Assembly: GCA_020636005.1 (NCBI GenBank)
Contig: JACJYR010000008.1
Location: 61,289 to 125,288, forward strand
Source of the DNA: Lewinellaceae bacterium
Lineage (GTDB): Bacteria > Bacteroidota > Bacteroidia > Chitinophagales > Saprospiraceae
DNA length: 64,000 nt
Direction: 5' to 3'
The notes below the pieces were generated by a model. It saw nothing but the letters and a program-made list of their open reading frames with translations. It was not told where the DNA came from and ran no database searches. The translations under genes and the position numbers were made by a program. Below, piece by piece: positions 41,136-49,325 of the stretch (within the stretch, counting starts at the first letter, position 1; every line of letters begins with the position of its first letter).

Positions 41136-42890
41136 TTATCCCCTGAAATACAGGTAAGCCGCCAAAATCAAAAGAATAACCAGTACAGAAACAACCTTGT
41201 CGGGCGTATTGTACGTCGCCTTAGTTTCCGCTGCCTGTTCGGCGCTGACGGTGCCGAGGGTCAAGCCTTGTATTTGTGCTGCATTCGGTGCCTCGGTAGC
41301 GTAGCTGACCACGGTCATCACAATGGCGCACACAATGAAAATCAAGAGGCTGTAATACTGGAAGAAGGTGTTGTTGATGACCCAGAAAAACGAACCTTCT
41401 TCGTAATGAAAACCTTCGGTCAGCATTACGGGTGTATCAATCGCCAAGCGGAAAAGCCCCAGCGCAAAGCCGACCAGCAACGTGGCCAGCGCCCCTTTGG
41501 CATTCATTCGTTTATTGAAAATTCCGAAGAAAAACACCACGAAAATGGGCGGGGCCAGGTAGCCCTGAACGCTTTGCAAATAGTCGTACAAGCCGCGGCT
41601 GCCCTGGATCACAGGAATCCACATGAGGCCGATGACGACCATGACGCCCGTGGCGATTCTGCCCATGCGCACCAGTTGCGCCTCGGAGGCATTTGGGCGG
41701 AATTTGGAATACAAATCCATCGTGAACAGGGTAGAGGAGGCGTTGAACACCCCGGCGAGCGAACTCATCAAGGCCGCCAACAAACCCGCCACCACGATGC
41801 CCCGGATACCAGCGGGCAGTACCTTCGACACCAGCAACGGGAACACCTGCTGCGCATTGGCATTGATGATTTTGCCATCGGCATCGAGCAATGCGCCTGC
41901 CAGTTCGGGCATTTTGCCGCTGGCGGCAAGCGCAAAACAAATAACGCCGGGAATGATGAAAATGAAGACTGGCAACAGCTTGAAAAACGCCGCTGCAATC
42001 GTGCCCCGGCGGGCTTCCGTCAGGTTGGCCGCACCGAGCATCCGCTGCACGATGTACTGGTCGGTACACCAGTACCACAGGCCGATGATGGGGGCACAAA
42101 ACAACATGCCCAGCCAGGGGTAATTGCCATTGAAATACCAAGCCATTTGGGTACTGGTCTTTATCGGCGCCCAAGTGCCTTCCATGCCATTTGGCACAAG
42201 CGGCTTCCAGAGGTTGAACATCTCAGACCCTGCTATGCGCCTTAATTCATCCCAACCGCCCAGTGCATCGAGGCCATAGACCGTGACCAGCACCGACCCC
42301 ATGATGAGGATGACGGTCTGAATGGCCTCCGTGTAGGCCACTGCCCGAAGGCCGCCGAGGATGGTGTAAATCCCGGTCAGCACAATCATCAGGATGGAAC
42401 CGACCCAAAAGCTGTTCATGCCCATGAAATTGACCTCCGGCAACAACACGCCGAACACAATACCGCCTGCAAAAATGCCGACCGCTACTTTCGTGAGCAC
42501 ATAGGCCACCAGTGAAATAACCGACAGCACCCAACGGGAGGTCGGCGAAAACCTTTTCTCCAAAAACTCCGGCATCGTGTAGATTTTGGAGCGCATGTAG
42601 AACGGCGCCAAAACCCAGCCCAACACCAGCAAGCACCAGGCGTGCAACTCGTAGTGCGCCATCGCCACGCCGTCCGTGGCGCCAGAGCCGGCAAGGCCCA
42701 CGATGTGTTCCGAGCCAATATTGGAAGCGAAAATGGAAGCGCCGATGACGAACCAGCCGAGGTTGCGGCCAGCCAGGAAATAATCGTCGGAAGTGTCATT
42801 TTTTTGGCGGATGACCCACCACGCAATCCCGAGGATGATGGAGAAGTACAGGGCAATGACTACCCAATCAATTGGTGCTAATACTGACAT
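41136..42890 (-). CDS. SSS-family sodium/sugar symporter (vSGLT-like)
   Basis: A 584-residue inner-membrane transporter with about 14 helices. The start VIALYFSIILGIAWWVIRQK and SDDYFLAGRNLGWFVIGAS are typical of sodium:solute symporters; FASNIGSEHIVGLAGSGA is the conserved substrate/Na+ region of sugar members. Position between mutarotase and HAD genes in the arabinose operon makes L-arabinose (or a related sugar) the likely substrate. Its stop is followed by a long hairpin at 41011-41135. Confidence 0.9.
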   Translation of the reverse strand: MSVLAPIDWVVIALYFSIILGIAWWVIRQKNDTSDDYFLAGRNLGWFVIGASIFASNIGSEHIVGLAGSGATDGVAMAHYELHAWCLLVLGWVLAPFYMRSKIYTMPEFLEKRFSPTSRWVLSVISLVAYVLTKVAVGIFAGGIVFGVLLPEVNFMGMNSFWVGSILMIVLTGIYTILGGLRAVAYTEAIQTVILIMGSVLVTVYGLDALGGWDELRRIAGSEMFNLWKPLVPNGMEGTWAPIKTSTQMAWYFNGNYPWLGMLFCAPIIGLWYWCTDQYIVQRMLGAANLTEARRGTIAAAFFKLLPVFIFIIPGVICFALAASGKMPELAGALLDADGKIINANAQQVFPLLVSKVLPAGIRGIVVAGLLAALMSSLAGVFNASSTLFTMDLYSKFRPNASEAQLVRMGRIATGVMVVIGLMWIPVIQGSRGLYDYLQSVQGYLAPPIFVVFFFGIFNKRMNAKGALATLLVGFALGLFRLAIDTPVMLTEGFHYEEGSFFWVINNTFFQYYSLLIFIVCAIVMTVVSYATEAPNAAQIQGLTLGTVSAEQAAETKATYNTPDKVVSVLVILLILAAYLYFRG

Positions 42891-42903
42891 AGGTAAAGTT
42901 GGT

Positions 42904-44079
42904 TTATTTCGTTGAAAATTTAAAAATCGTCTTCGTAGCGTATTTCTCGCCGGGAGCTAAGGTAGTAGTTGGAAACGAATTCTGGTTGGGGGAATCGGGG
43001 TAGTGCTGCGTTTCCAAACAAAAACCCGTGCGGTGGCCGTAGGTGCCTCCGCCGGGCATGGGCAAGGTGCCGTCCAGGAAATTACCGCAGTAAAACTGGA
43101 TGCCCGGTTCGTCGGTGAACACCTCCAATAACCTGCCGGTGCCGGCGTGGTAGGCCGTGGAGACCTTTCGGAAGCCCTGCCCGTTCAGCACCCAGCAGTG
43201 GTCGTAGCCTTTTCCCTTCGTCAATTGGTCGTCCTTTTGCTCAATGTCCCGACCGATGGCCTTCGCCTGCCGGAAATCAAATGGCGTTTTCTCGACCGCC
43301 TTCAGTTCTCCCGTTGGAATGAGCGTGGCATCCACCGGCAGGAATTTATCGGCGTCAATCGTCAGCTCGTGGTCGAGGATGTTTTTGGAAAAATCGCTGG
43401 ACAGGTTGAAATAGCTGTGCTGCGTCAGGTTCACCACCGTTTTTTTGTCGGTCGTCGCCTCGTAGCTGACTTCAAGTGCGTTGTCGTCGGTCAAATGGTA
43501 AATCACCGTCGAAGTCAAGGTGCCGGGGTAGCCGCCCTCGCCGTCCTTGCTCACGTAGGTGAGTTTCAGTGCCGAGCCGTTGTCCACGGGCTGTTCGCTG
43601 GCCGTCCAAACCACTTTATCGAAGCCCTTCAACCCACCGTGGAGGGTATTCGGGCCGTCGTTGGTTTCCAGTGTGTAAGTCTGACCATCGAGGGTAAATT
43701 TCCCCTTCGCAATGCGGTTGCCATAGCGCCCAATCAGTGCCCCGAAGTAAGGCGTTGCCTTGATGTACTGCTCCAGATTGTCATAACCGAGCACCACATT
43801 GGCGTAGTTGCCCGCCTTGTCCGGAGCCGTCCACGAAGTGATGATACCGCCGTAGGTAATCACGTCCACCTGCATCCCTTGTTTGTTTTTCAGGGTAAAC
43901 TTGTCCACAGCCTGCCCGTCGGGCGTTGTTCCAAAACTACTTTTCGCAATGTTTGCGGCAGCAGGTGCTGGTGTTTCAGCGGGCTGTTCTTTTGGTGTTT
44001 CGTTATTACATTGTACCATAATAATGGAGATAGCCGCCACGAGGGCGAGGGTGAGTTGTTTGAAAATTGGCTTGTTCAT
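42904..44079 (-). CDS. galM: Aldose 1-epimerase (mutarotase), lipoprotein
   Basis: A 391-residue enzyme interconverting alpha and beta anomers of aldoses. A lipoprotein signal (MNKPIFKQLTLALVAAISII, then MVQC) anchors it to a membrane. The galactose mutarotase fold shows NRIAKGKFTLDGQTYTL, the catalytic region NTLHGGLKGFDKVVW and NLTQHSYFNLS, and later DHCWVLNG. The ATG at 44079 begins the signal. The symporter starts 13 bases after its stop on the same strand. It would prepare arabinose anomers for transport. Confidence 0.9.
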   Translation of the reverse strand: MNKPIFKQLTLALVAAISIIMVQCNNETPKEQPAETPAPAAANIAKSSFGTTPDGQAVDKFTLKNKQGMQVDVITYGGIITSWTAPDKAGNYANVVLGYDNLEQYIKATPYFGALIGRYGNRIAKGKFTLDGQTYTLETNDGPNTLHGGLKGFDKVVWTASEQPVDNGSALKLTYVSKDGEGGYPGTLTSTVIYHLTDDNALEVSYEATTDKKTVVNLTQHSYFNLSSDFSKNILDHELTIDADKFLPVDATLIPTGELKAVEKTPFDFRQAKAIGRDIEQKDDQLTKGKGYDHCWVLNGQGFRKVSTAYHAGTGRLLEVFTDEPGIQFYCGNFLDGTLPMPGGGTYGHRTGFCLETQHYPDSPNQNSFPTTTLAPGEKYATKTIFKFSTK

Positions 44080-44086
44080 TTTATGA

Positions 44087-44187
44087 TGGTTGATAAGGGT
44101 TGATAAAAGGTTGATGAAGTTGATATGGGGCTGTGTCATGCGTGCAATCAACCCTTATCAACCTTTTTATCAACCTTTATCAACCCC
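44087..44187. repeat. Iterated-word inverted repeat (GTTGATAAGG)
   Basis: The left arm repeats GGTTGATAAGGGTTGATA and similar; the right arm repeats ATCAACCCTTATCAACC. It fills the araA-galM gap. Almost the same words occur at 49222-49320, between araB and the GH51 gene. Confidence 0.8.
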
Positions 44188-44193
44188 CAAATG

Positions 44194-45702
44194 TCACATC
44201 CCATGCTGAAACAGGTGATAATACACCTCGTTCGCATTGAGTTGGTTCTTGAAATCCCGGATGTTCGTTCCCTCGTCAATCACGACGCACTCGATGCCCG
44301 CCATGTCGGCGAAGTCCTCCATGTACTCCGTTTTCAGGGCTTGGGTGTAAACGGTGTGGTGTGCCCCGCCCGCCAAAATCCAGGCCGTGGCGGCCACTTC
44401 GAGGTTCGGTTTTGCATCCCAAAGCACACGGGCCACGGGCAGTTTCGGCAGCTCTGCCTTTGGCGAAACGGCTTCCACCTCGTTGATGATCAAGCGGAAA
44501 CGGTTGCCCATGTCCACCAGCGAGGCGTTCAAAGCGGGGCCGGTTTTACTATTAAAAACCAGACGTACTGGGTCGGCCTTGCCGCCGATGCCCAGCGGGT
44601 GGATTTCGCAGGAAGGTCGGTGCGCCGCAATACTGGGACATATTTCCAGCATGTGCGAGCCGAGCACGTAGGATTTTTCGGGGGTGAAATGATAGGTGTA
44701 ATCTTCCATGAACGAGGTGCCGCCGTCCAGCCCCTGCGCCATTGTTTTCATGCTGTGCAACAGGGCCGCTGTCTTCCAATCGCCCTCTGCGCCAAAGCCG
44801 TAACCGTCGGCCATCAGGCGCTGCACGGCCAGTCCTGGCAACTGCTTGAACTCGCCGAGGTTCTCAAAAGTATCGGTGAAAGCACCGAAGCCGCCATTTT
44901 TCAAAAAGCTGCGAAGCGCCACTTCGATGCGGGCTGCCTCCACGAGCGAGTCCCGTTTTTCACCGCCCGCTTTCAGCGAAGCGGTCAGGTTGTAGTCGTT
45001 TTCATACGCCTCCAAAAGCGCCTTCACCTCGGCGCTCGTTGCCGCAGGCAGGTGCTTCAAAACATCAGTCGTGTCGTAGCCGTTCACCGAAAAACCGAAG
45101 CGGATTTGCGCCTCCACCTTGTCGCCCTCGGTTACGGCAACCTCCCGCATATTGTCGCCGATGCGGGCCACTTTCAGGGTTTGGAGTTCGTGCCAACCCA
45201 TCGCCACCCTTGACCATAAGGCCAGCTTCTGCTGTACGGATGGGCTCTGCCAATGGCCGACCACGATTTTCCGCTTCTTCCGCATTCTCGACATGAGGTG
45301 GCCGAACTCCCGGTCGCCGTGCGCCGCCTGGTTTAGGTTCATGAAGTCCATGTCAATGTGGGTCCAAGGGATTTCCGCATTGTACTGCGTGTGCAGGTGG
45401 CAGAGCGGTTTGCGCAGGTTCGACAGGCCCCGTATCCACATTTTGGCCGGGGAAAATGTGTGCATCCACACCACCACTCCGATGCAATTGGGGTCGGCAT
45501 TCGCCGCAATGCAGGCCTGAAGGATTTCGTCGGGGGTTTTCACCACGTCCTTGTACTTCAGTTCGACCAGCAGCTTGGCGTCTGCGTTCAGCGCCTTCAC
45601 GATGGTTTCGGAGTGCTGCGCAACTTGTTTCAGCACCTCCGGCCCGTACAGATGTTGGCTTCCTGTGATGAACCAGATTTCTTTGTTTTTTACTTTATTC
45701 AT
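44194..45702 (-). CDS. araA: L-arabinose isomerase
   Basis: A 502-residue enzyme converting L-arabinose to L-ribulose with Mn2+. The start [20 protein letters not shown] is a family hallmark. Conserved blocks include [33 protein letters not shown] (catalytic Glu region), [18 protein letters not shown] and the metal-binding HHTVYT. The length is normal. The ATG at 45702 is used; a TTG at 45705 is in frame. It is third of the three core catabolic genes in the operon. Confidence 0.95.
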   Translation of the reverse strand: MNKVKNKEIWFITGSQHLYGPEVLKQVAQHSETIVKALNADAKLLVELKYKDVVKTPDEILQACIAANADPNCIGVVVWMHTFSPAKMWIRGLSNLRKPLCHLHTQYNAEIPWTHIDMDFMNLNQAAHGDREFGHLMSRMRKKRKIVVGHWQSPSVQQKLALWSRVAMGWHELQTLKVARIGDNMREVAVTEGDKVEAQIRFGFSVNGYDTTDVLKHLPAATSAEVKALLEAYENDYNLTASLKAGGEKRDSLVEAARIEVALRSFLKNGGFGAFTDTFENLGEFKQLPGLAVQRLMADGYGFGAEGDWKTAALLHSMKTMAQGLDGGTSFMEDYTYHFTPEKSYVLGSHMLEICPSIAAHRPSCEIHPLGIGGKADPVRLVFNSKTGPALNASLVDMGNRFRLIINEVEAVSPKAELPKLPVARVLWDAKPNLEVAATAWILAGGAHHTVYTQALKTEYMEDFADMAGIECVVIDEGTNIRDFKNQLNANEVYYHLFQHGM

Positions 45703-45725
45703 CAAAAACGTTTTGTTTTATTTAA

Positions 45726-45803
45726 ACACATAGACACATAGGTCACATTAGGAAACCCAATTCGCCAAAGGCGAATTTAACTATGTGCGCTATGTGTCTA
45801 TGT
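45726..45803. repeat. Nested inverted repeat (ACACATAG words)
   Basis: The left arm ACACATAGACACATAGGTCA (45726-45745) is matched by CTATGTGCGCTATGTGTCTA (45781-45800). An inner hairpin AATTCGCC/GGCGAATT lies at 45759-45777. It lies upstream of the araA start, in the gap with araD. Confidence 0.75.
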
Positions 45804-45882
45804 ACTACGTACTTCAGAAAGATTGTTTTTTTAGCAAACTTCTTGTTGAAACTAATTGATTTTCAATGACTTTGTAGTTTTT

Positions 45883-46041
45883 GAGGTGACATCTTTTCGC
45901 CTTCGGCAATTTTGAATTTCAGCAGAATTTTCAAGGCGAAAAGGTGTCATCTTGAAATGGTCGCCCACGAGATGACACCTTTTTGCCTTTGAATTACCTG
46001 CTGAAAATTTTAATGTAGAGCAGGCAAAAAGATGTCACCTC
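45883..46041. repeat. Two-level palindrome with four 21-base arms
   Basis: The arms are at 45883-45903, 45933-45953, 45969-45989 and 46021-46041, all versions of GAGGTGACATCTTTTCGCCT or its complement. Adjacent arms pair at about 18 of 21 bases, while outer-with-outer and inner-with-inner pair slightly better (about 19 of 21), so two alternative folds are possible. It is in the araD-araA gap and has no coding potential. Confidence 0.75.
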
Positions 46042-46094
46042 TTTGGTTGTGGCTATGTCACTATAGGTTTAAAAAATGCATGTTTTGTAGGTGT

Positions 46095-46793
46095 TTATTG
46101 ACCGTAATACGCATTCTTTCCGTGCTTCCTTTCGTAATGCTTTTTAATCAATGAGTCTTTCAATCGTGGTGCGTTGGGGTTGATTTGCAGGGTCAGATAG
46201 GCCATCTCCGCCACGGCCTCCAGCACCTTGCTGTGATAGACTGCCTTGGCGGCATCCTTGCCCCAGGTGAACGGCCCGTGATTGCCAATCAGCACCATCG
46301 GCACCTCCTCGTAATCAATGCCCCGCTCCTGAAAACAGTCCGTGATTTGGATGCCCGTGTTGTGCTCGTAGTTGCCTTTGATGAGGTCGTCCCGCATGGG
46401 CGGGGCGCAGGGGATGTCGGCGGTCAGGTGGTCGGCGTGGGTCGTCCCGAAGATGGGGATGTCCCGTTGCGCCTGCGCCCATGCCACCGAAAACTTGGCG
46501 TGGGTATGGGCGATGCCGCCAATTTTCTCCCAGTTTTTGTACAGCCAGGCATGGGTCTTCGTGTCGGAAGATGGCCGCTTTGTTCCTTCTACCACGTTGT
46601 TTTCAAAGTCCAAAATCACGATGTCTTCTGGCTTCAACACCTCGTAAGGCACCCCGCTCGGCTTGATGGCGAAGACGCCCGCTGCCCGGTCCACGGCACT
46701 CACGTTGCCGAAGGTGTAGATGACGAGGTTCAGGGCGTTTAGGGCCATATTGGCCTCATAGCATTGCTGTTTTAGGTCGTTGTATTTTGACAT
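46095..46793 (-). CDS. araD: L-ribulose-5-phosphate 4-epimerase
   Basis: A 232-residue zinc enzyme of the class II aldolase fold that turns L-ribulose 5-phosphate into D-xylulose 5-phosphate. Conserved parts are LVIYTFGNVSAVDRAAGVFA, IKPSGVPYEVL, the zinc ligands HTHAKFSVAWA (both His) and TTHADHLTADIPC. The C-terminus ENxHxxRKHGKNAYYGQ-like (YERKHGKNAYYGQ) is normal. It lies between araA and the DUF559 gene on the same strand. Confidence 0.95.
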   Translation of the reverse strand: MSKYNDLKQQCYEANMALNALNLVIYTFGNVSAVDRAAGVFAIKPSGVPYEVLKPEDIVILDFENNVVEGTKRPSSDTKTHAWLYKNWEKIGGIAHTHAKFSVAWAQAQRDIPIFGTTHADHLTADIPCAPPMRDDLIKGNYEHNTGIQITDCFQERGIDYEEVPMVLIGNHGPFTWGKDAAKAVYHSKVLEAVAEMAYLTLQINPNAPRLKDSLIKKHYERKHGKNAYYGQ

Positions 46794-46820
46794 TCAAATT
46801 TCAATTAAAATGGTCAAGCG

Positions 46821-46972
46821 TGGCTCAGCCCCTGACCCCTAAAGGGGGACCCCCGGACGCACAGATGTTGGAACTTCAAAAAATTTAACTCAAAGCTTAA
46901 CTCCAAAGTTTTTGAACTTAAGCTACAAAAGAACCGGGTTAGGTCCCCCTTTAGGGGTCAGGGGCTGAGCCA
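46821..46972. repeat. Palindromic element with 29-base perfect terminal inverted repeats (copy 1)
   Basis: The ends are TGGCTCAGCCCCTGACCCCT (46821 on) and its complement (to 46972); 29 bases match exactly. Each end holds CCCCTAAAGGGG. The middle contains GGACGCACAGATGTTGGAAC and CAAAGCTTAACTCCAAAG. No open frame. Copy 2 at 47412 shares the inner GGACGCACAGATG block in the same orientation, and the two enclose the DUF559 gene. Confidence 0.88.
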
Positions 46973-46981
46973 AGAGGGCAA

Positions 46982-47365
46982 TCACCGTTTTAGACACGCC
47001 CTGATTTTTACCAAAACCGCTTCCAAATTCGTCAAAACCTCTTGGTTAGTAAACCGGATGATTTTCACACCAGATGCTTCAATCCGCAAGGTTCTTTCCT
47101 CATCGTATTCCTTTTGGTTGGGTTCCAGGTGGTACTCGCCGTCCACTTCGATGGCCAGTTTCGCTTCGTGACAATAGAAGTCAACGACGTAGGCGCCGAT
47201 GGCGTGCTGGTTCCTGAACTTAAATCCATCCAGCTTCTTTAAGCGGATGGCTTCCCAAAGGGCAGCTTCGGCAGGGGTGTTGTTTTGCCTGTTGTTACCT
47301 GCGTTTTGTTTGACAGAAGCTCTTGCCCATTGATGCATTGGCTGTTTGTCGTGTGAGTTTTCCAT
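46982..47365 (-). CDS. DUF559 endonuclease-like protein
   Basis: A 127-residue protein of the DUF559 (PF04480) group, related to very-short-patch-repair and PD-(D/E)XK nucleases. Conserved blocks are TPAEAALWEAIRLKKLDGFK, the likely active-site region VVDFYCHEAKLAIEVDGEYH (Asp, Glu-x-Asp) and the end IIRFTNQEVLTNLEAVL. It lies between araD and araB inside an otherwise pathway-only operon. The two flanking palindromic repeats are 9 and 25-45 bases from its ends. It has no obvious link to arabinose use. Confidence 0.88.
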   Translation of the reverse strand: MENSHDKQPMHQWARASVKQNAGNNRQNNTPAEAALWEAIRLKKLDGFKFRNQHAIGAYVVDFYCHEAKLAIEVDGEYHLEPNQKEYDEERTLRIEASGVKIIRFTNQEVLTNLEAVLVKIRACLKR

Positions 47366-47390
47366 AGTATTTGGTTTTTACTCGTGGTGT

Positions 47391-47550
47391 AGCCCCCAGC
47401 CCCCAGCCCCTAGCCCCTGACCCCTAAAGGGGGACCCACGGACGCACAGATGTTGGAACTTCAAAAAAATAAACCGAGGCTCAACTCCAAACTTTGGAAA
47501 TCAAGCTGCGAAAGAACAGGTTTAGGTTCCCCTTTAGGGGTCAGGGGCTG
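47391..47550. repeat. Palindromic element (copy 2) with heptamer prefix
   Basis: 47391-47411 is an (AGCCCCC)n tandem with 7-base period. The element proper runs 47412-47550, starts AGCCCCTGACCCCTAAAGGG and ends GGGGTCAGGGGCTG. Its middle shares GGACGCACAGATGTTGGAAC with copy 1, and then diverges. It ends two bases before the araB stop codon. Confidence 0.85.
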
Positions 47551-47552
47551 CG

Positions 47553-49217
47553 TCACGCCTGTCCTTCCACAAACACCCCCAACTCTTCATACCTCCCCAT
47601 CAATTTTTCAAAAACCACGACCTGCTCCGCCTGCGGGAAATACTCCGCCTCGAATTGGCTCGCCAGTTTTTTACTGGCCTCCAACACGTTTGGATAAAGC
47701 CCTGCCGCCGTGGCCGCATAGATGGCCGCACCCAGCGCCGGAGCTTGGTCGGAAGCAGCTACCACGATTGGGCGGTTCAGCACATTGGCCAAGGTCTGCA
47801 TGATGTACGGCGACTTGCGGGCCACCCCGCCGATGCCGATGACCTTCTTGATTTTCACGCCCTCTTCCTCGAAGCGGTCCACGATTTTTTTGGAGCCAAA
47901 GCAAATGGCGTGCACCAGCGCCTTGAAAATATGTGCCGCTCCAGTGCCCAGCGACAGGCCAGAAATGGCAGCTTTCAGGGCTTGGTCGGCGTCCGGTGTG
48001 CGACGACCGTTAATCCAGTCGAGGGCGATGGGCAGGTTTTCGGTCAGGGGGATAGCCTCGGCCTGTTCGGTCAGTTTGCGGAGCAGTTTGTTTTCAAATT
48101 CCTCACTTAGCTTTAGCTTTTGCATGGCATTGATGGTGTTGCTTTGTTCCAAAATATTATCAATCGGCCACATCAGCACGTCCTTGAACCAGGCCAGCAC
48201 GTCGCCGAAGGCGCTCTGACCCGCCTCCAAGCCAATCATGCCGGGCAGGATGGAGCCGTCCACTTGCCCGCAAATGCCCCGCACGGTGTTGCTGCCGATG
48301 ATGGCTTTCGGGGCCACCATCATGTCGCAGGTGGAAGTGCCCATCACCCGCACGAGGCTTCCTTCTTCGACGCTCACGCCGACCGCCCCGGCGTGGGCAT
48401 CGAAGGTGCCTACTGCAATGACCGTGTCGGTGGTCAGGCCGAGTTTTTCGGTCCATTCGGCGCTGAGGTTTCCAGCGGGCAGGTCGGAGGTGAAGGTGTC
48501 CCGGTACATCCGGTCACGCAGTTCGGCGAGGTGCGGGTGCAGTTTTTCCAAAAACGATTTTGGCGGCAGCCCGTCCCAGTCCTCGTGCCACATGGCCTTG
48601 TGCCCGGCGGCGCAGCGGCTGCGCTTGAGAGCATCAATATCGTTGTTGCCAATCAAAATATTGGTCATCAAATCGCAATGCTCGACCCATGAAAAGGCAC
48701 TGTCCCTGACATCGCTGTCCTCCCGGATGACGTGCAGGATTTTGGCCCAAAACCACTCGGACGAATAAATTCCGCCCTCGTATTTTGTGTAATCCTCGCC
48801 GCCCCAAGTCCTGGCCAGCACATTGATTTCTTCTGCTTCCGCAATAGCCGTATGGTCTTTCCAGAGCACCATCATGGCGTTGGGGTTTTCCTCAAAACCG
48901 GGTGTCATACAGAGCGGCGTCCCGTCTTTTGCTACCGCAATGGGCGAGCTTCCTGTTGTGTCCACGCAGATGCCACGCACCGTTTCGGGGGCCACGCCCG
49001 ACTCCCGCACCACGGCCTTGATGGTCGCTTCCAGCCCCTCGATATGGTCGAGCGGGTGCTGCCGGAACTGGTTGGCAGCGGGATTGCAGTACTTGCCCTC
49101 CCGCCATCGGGCATACCAATGCACGCTTGAGGCAATTTCTGCCCCATTGCTGGCATCAATCAAAACGGCCCGGACGGAGTCGGTGCCGTAGTCGAGTCCT
49201 ATGACGTAGTTGTTCAT
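47553..49217 (-). CDS. araB: L-ribulokinase
   Basis: A 554-residue FGGY-family kinase phosphorylating L-ribulose. The N-terminal phosphate loop is VIGLDYGTDSVRAVLIDA and the second DTTGSSP; FDAHAGAVGVSVEEG, IGGVARKSPYIMQTLA and PALGAAIYAATAAG are the C-terminal FGGY landmarks. The length matches AraB (about 560) rather than xylulokinase (about 490). It follows the GH51 gene on the same strand after a 108-base iterated repeat. Confidence 0.94.
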   Translation of the reverse strand: MNNYVIGLDYGTDSVRAVLIDASNGAEIASSVHWYARWREGKYCNPAANQFRQHPLDHIEGLEATIKAVVRESGVAPETVRGICVDTTGSSPIAVAKDGTPLCMTPGFEENPNAMMVLWKDHTAIAEAEEINVLARTWGGEDYTKYEGGIYSSEWFWAKILHVIREDSDVRDSAFSWVEHCDLMTNILIGNNDIDALKRSRCAAGHKAMWHEDWDGLPPKSFLEKLHPHLAELRDRMYRDTFTSDLPAGNLSAEWTEKLGLTTDTVIAVGTFDAHAGAVGVSVEEGSLVRVMGTSTCDMMVAPKAIIGSNTVRGICGQVDGSILPGMIGLEAGQSAFGDVLAWFKDVLMWPIDNILEQSNTINAMQKLKLSEEFENKLLRKLTEQAEAIPLTENLPIALDWINGRRTPDADQALKAAISGLSLGTGAAHIFKALVHAICFGSKKIVDRFEEEGVKIKKVIGIGGVARKSPYIMQTLANVLNRPIVVAASDQAPALGAAIYAATAAGLYPNVLEASKKLASQFEAEYFPQAEQVVVFEKLMGRYEELGVFVEGQA

Positions 49218-49221
49218 TCTT

Positions 49222-49320
49222 TAGGTTGATGAGGTTGATTTAGTTGATGAGGGTTGATATGGGCCTACGTTATTCGAGCAATCAACCCTTATCAACCGTA
49301 TCAACTTTTATCAACCATTT
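49222..49320. repeat. Iterated-word inverted repeat (GTTGATnnGG)
   Basis: The left arm (49222-49260) repeats GGTTGATGAGGTTGATT; the right arm (49281-49320) repeats ATCAACCCTTATCAACC. It is closely related in sequence to the repeat at 44087-44187 in the same operon. Confidence 0.8.
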
Positions 49321-49325
49321 ATCAT

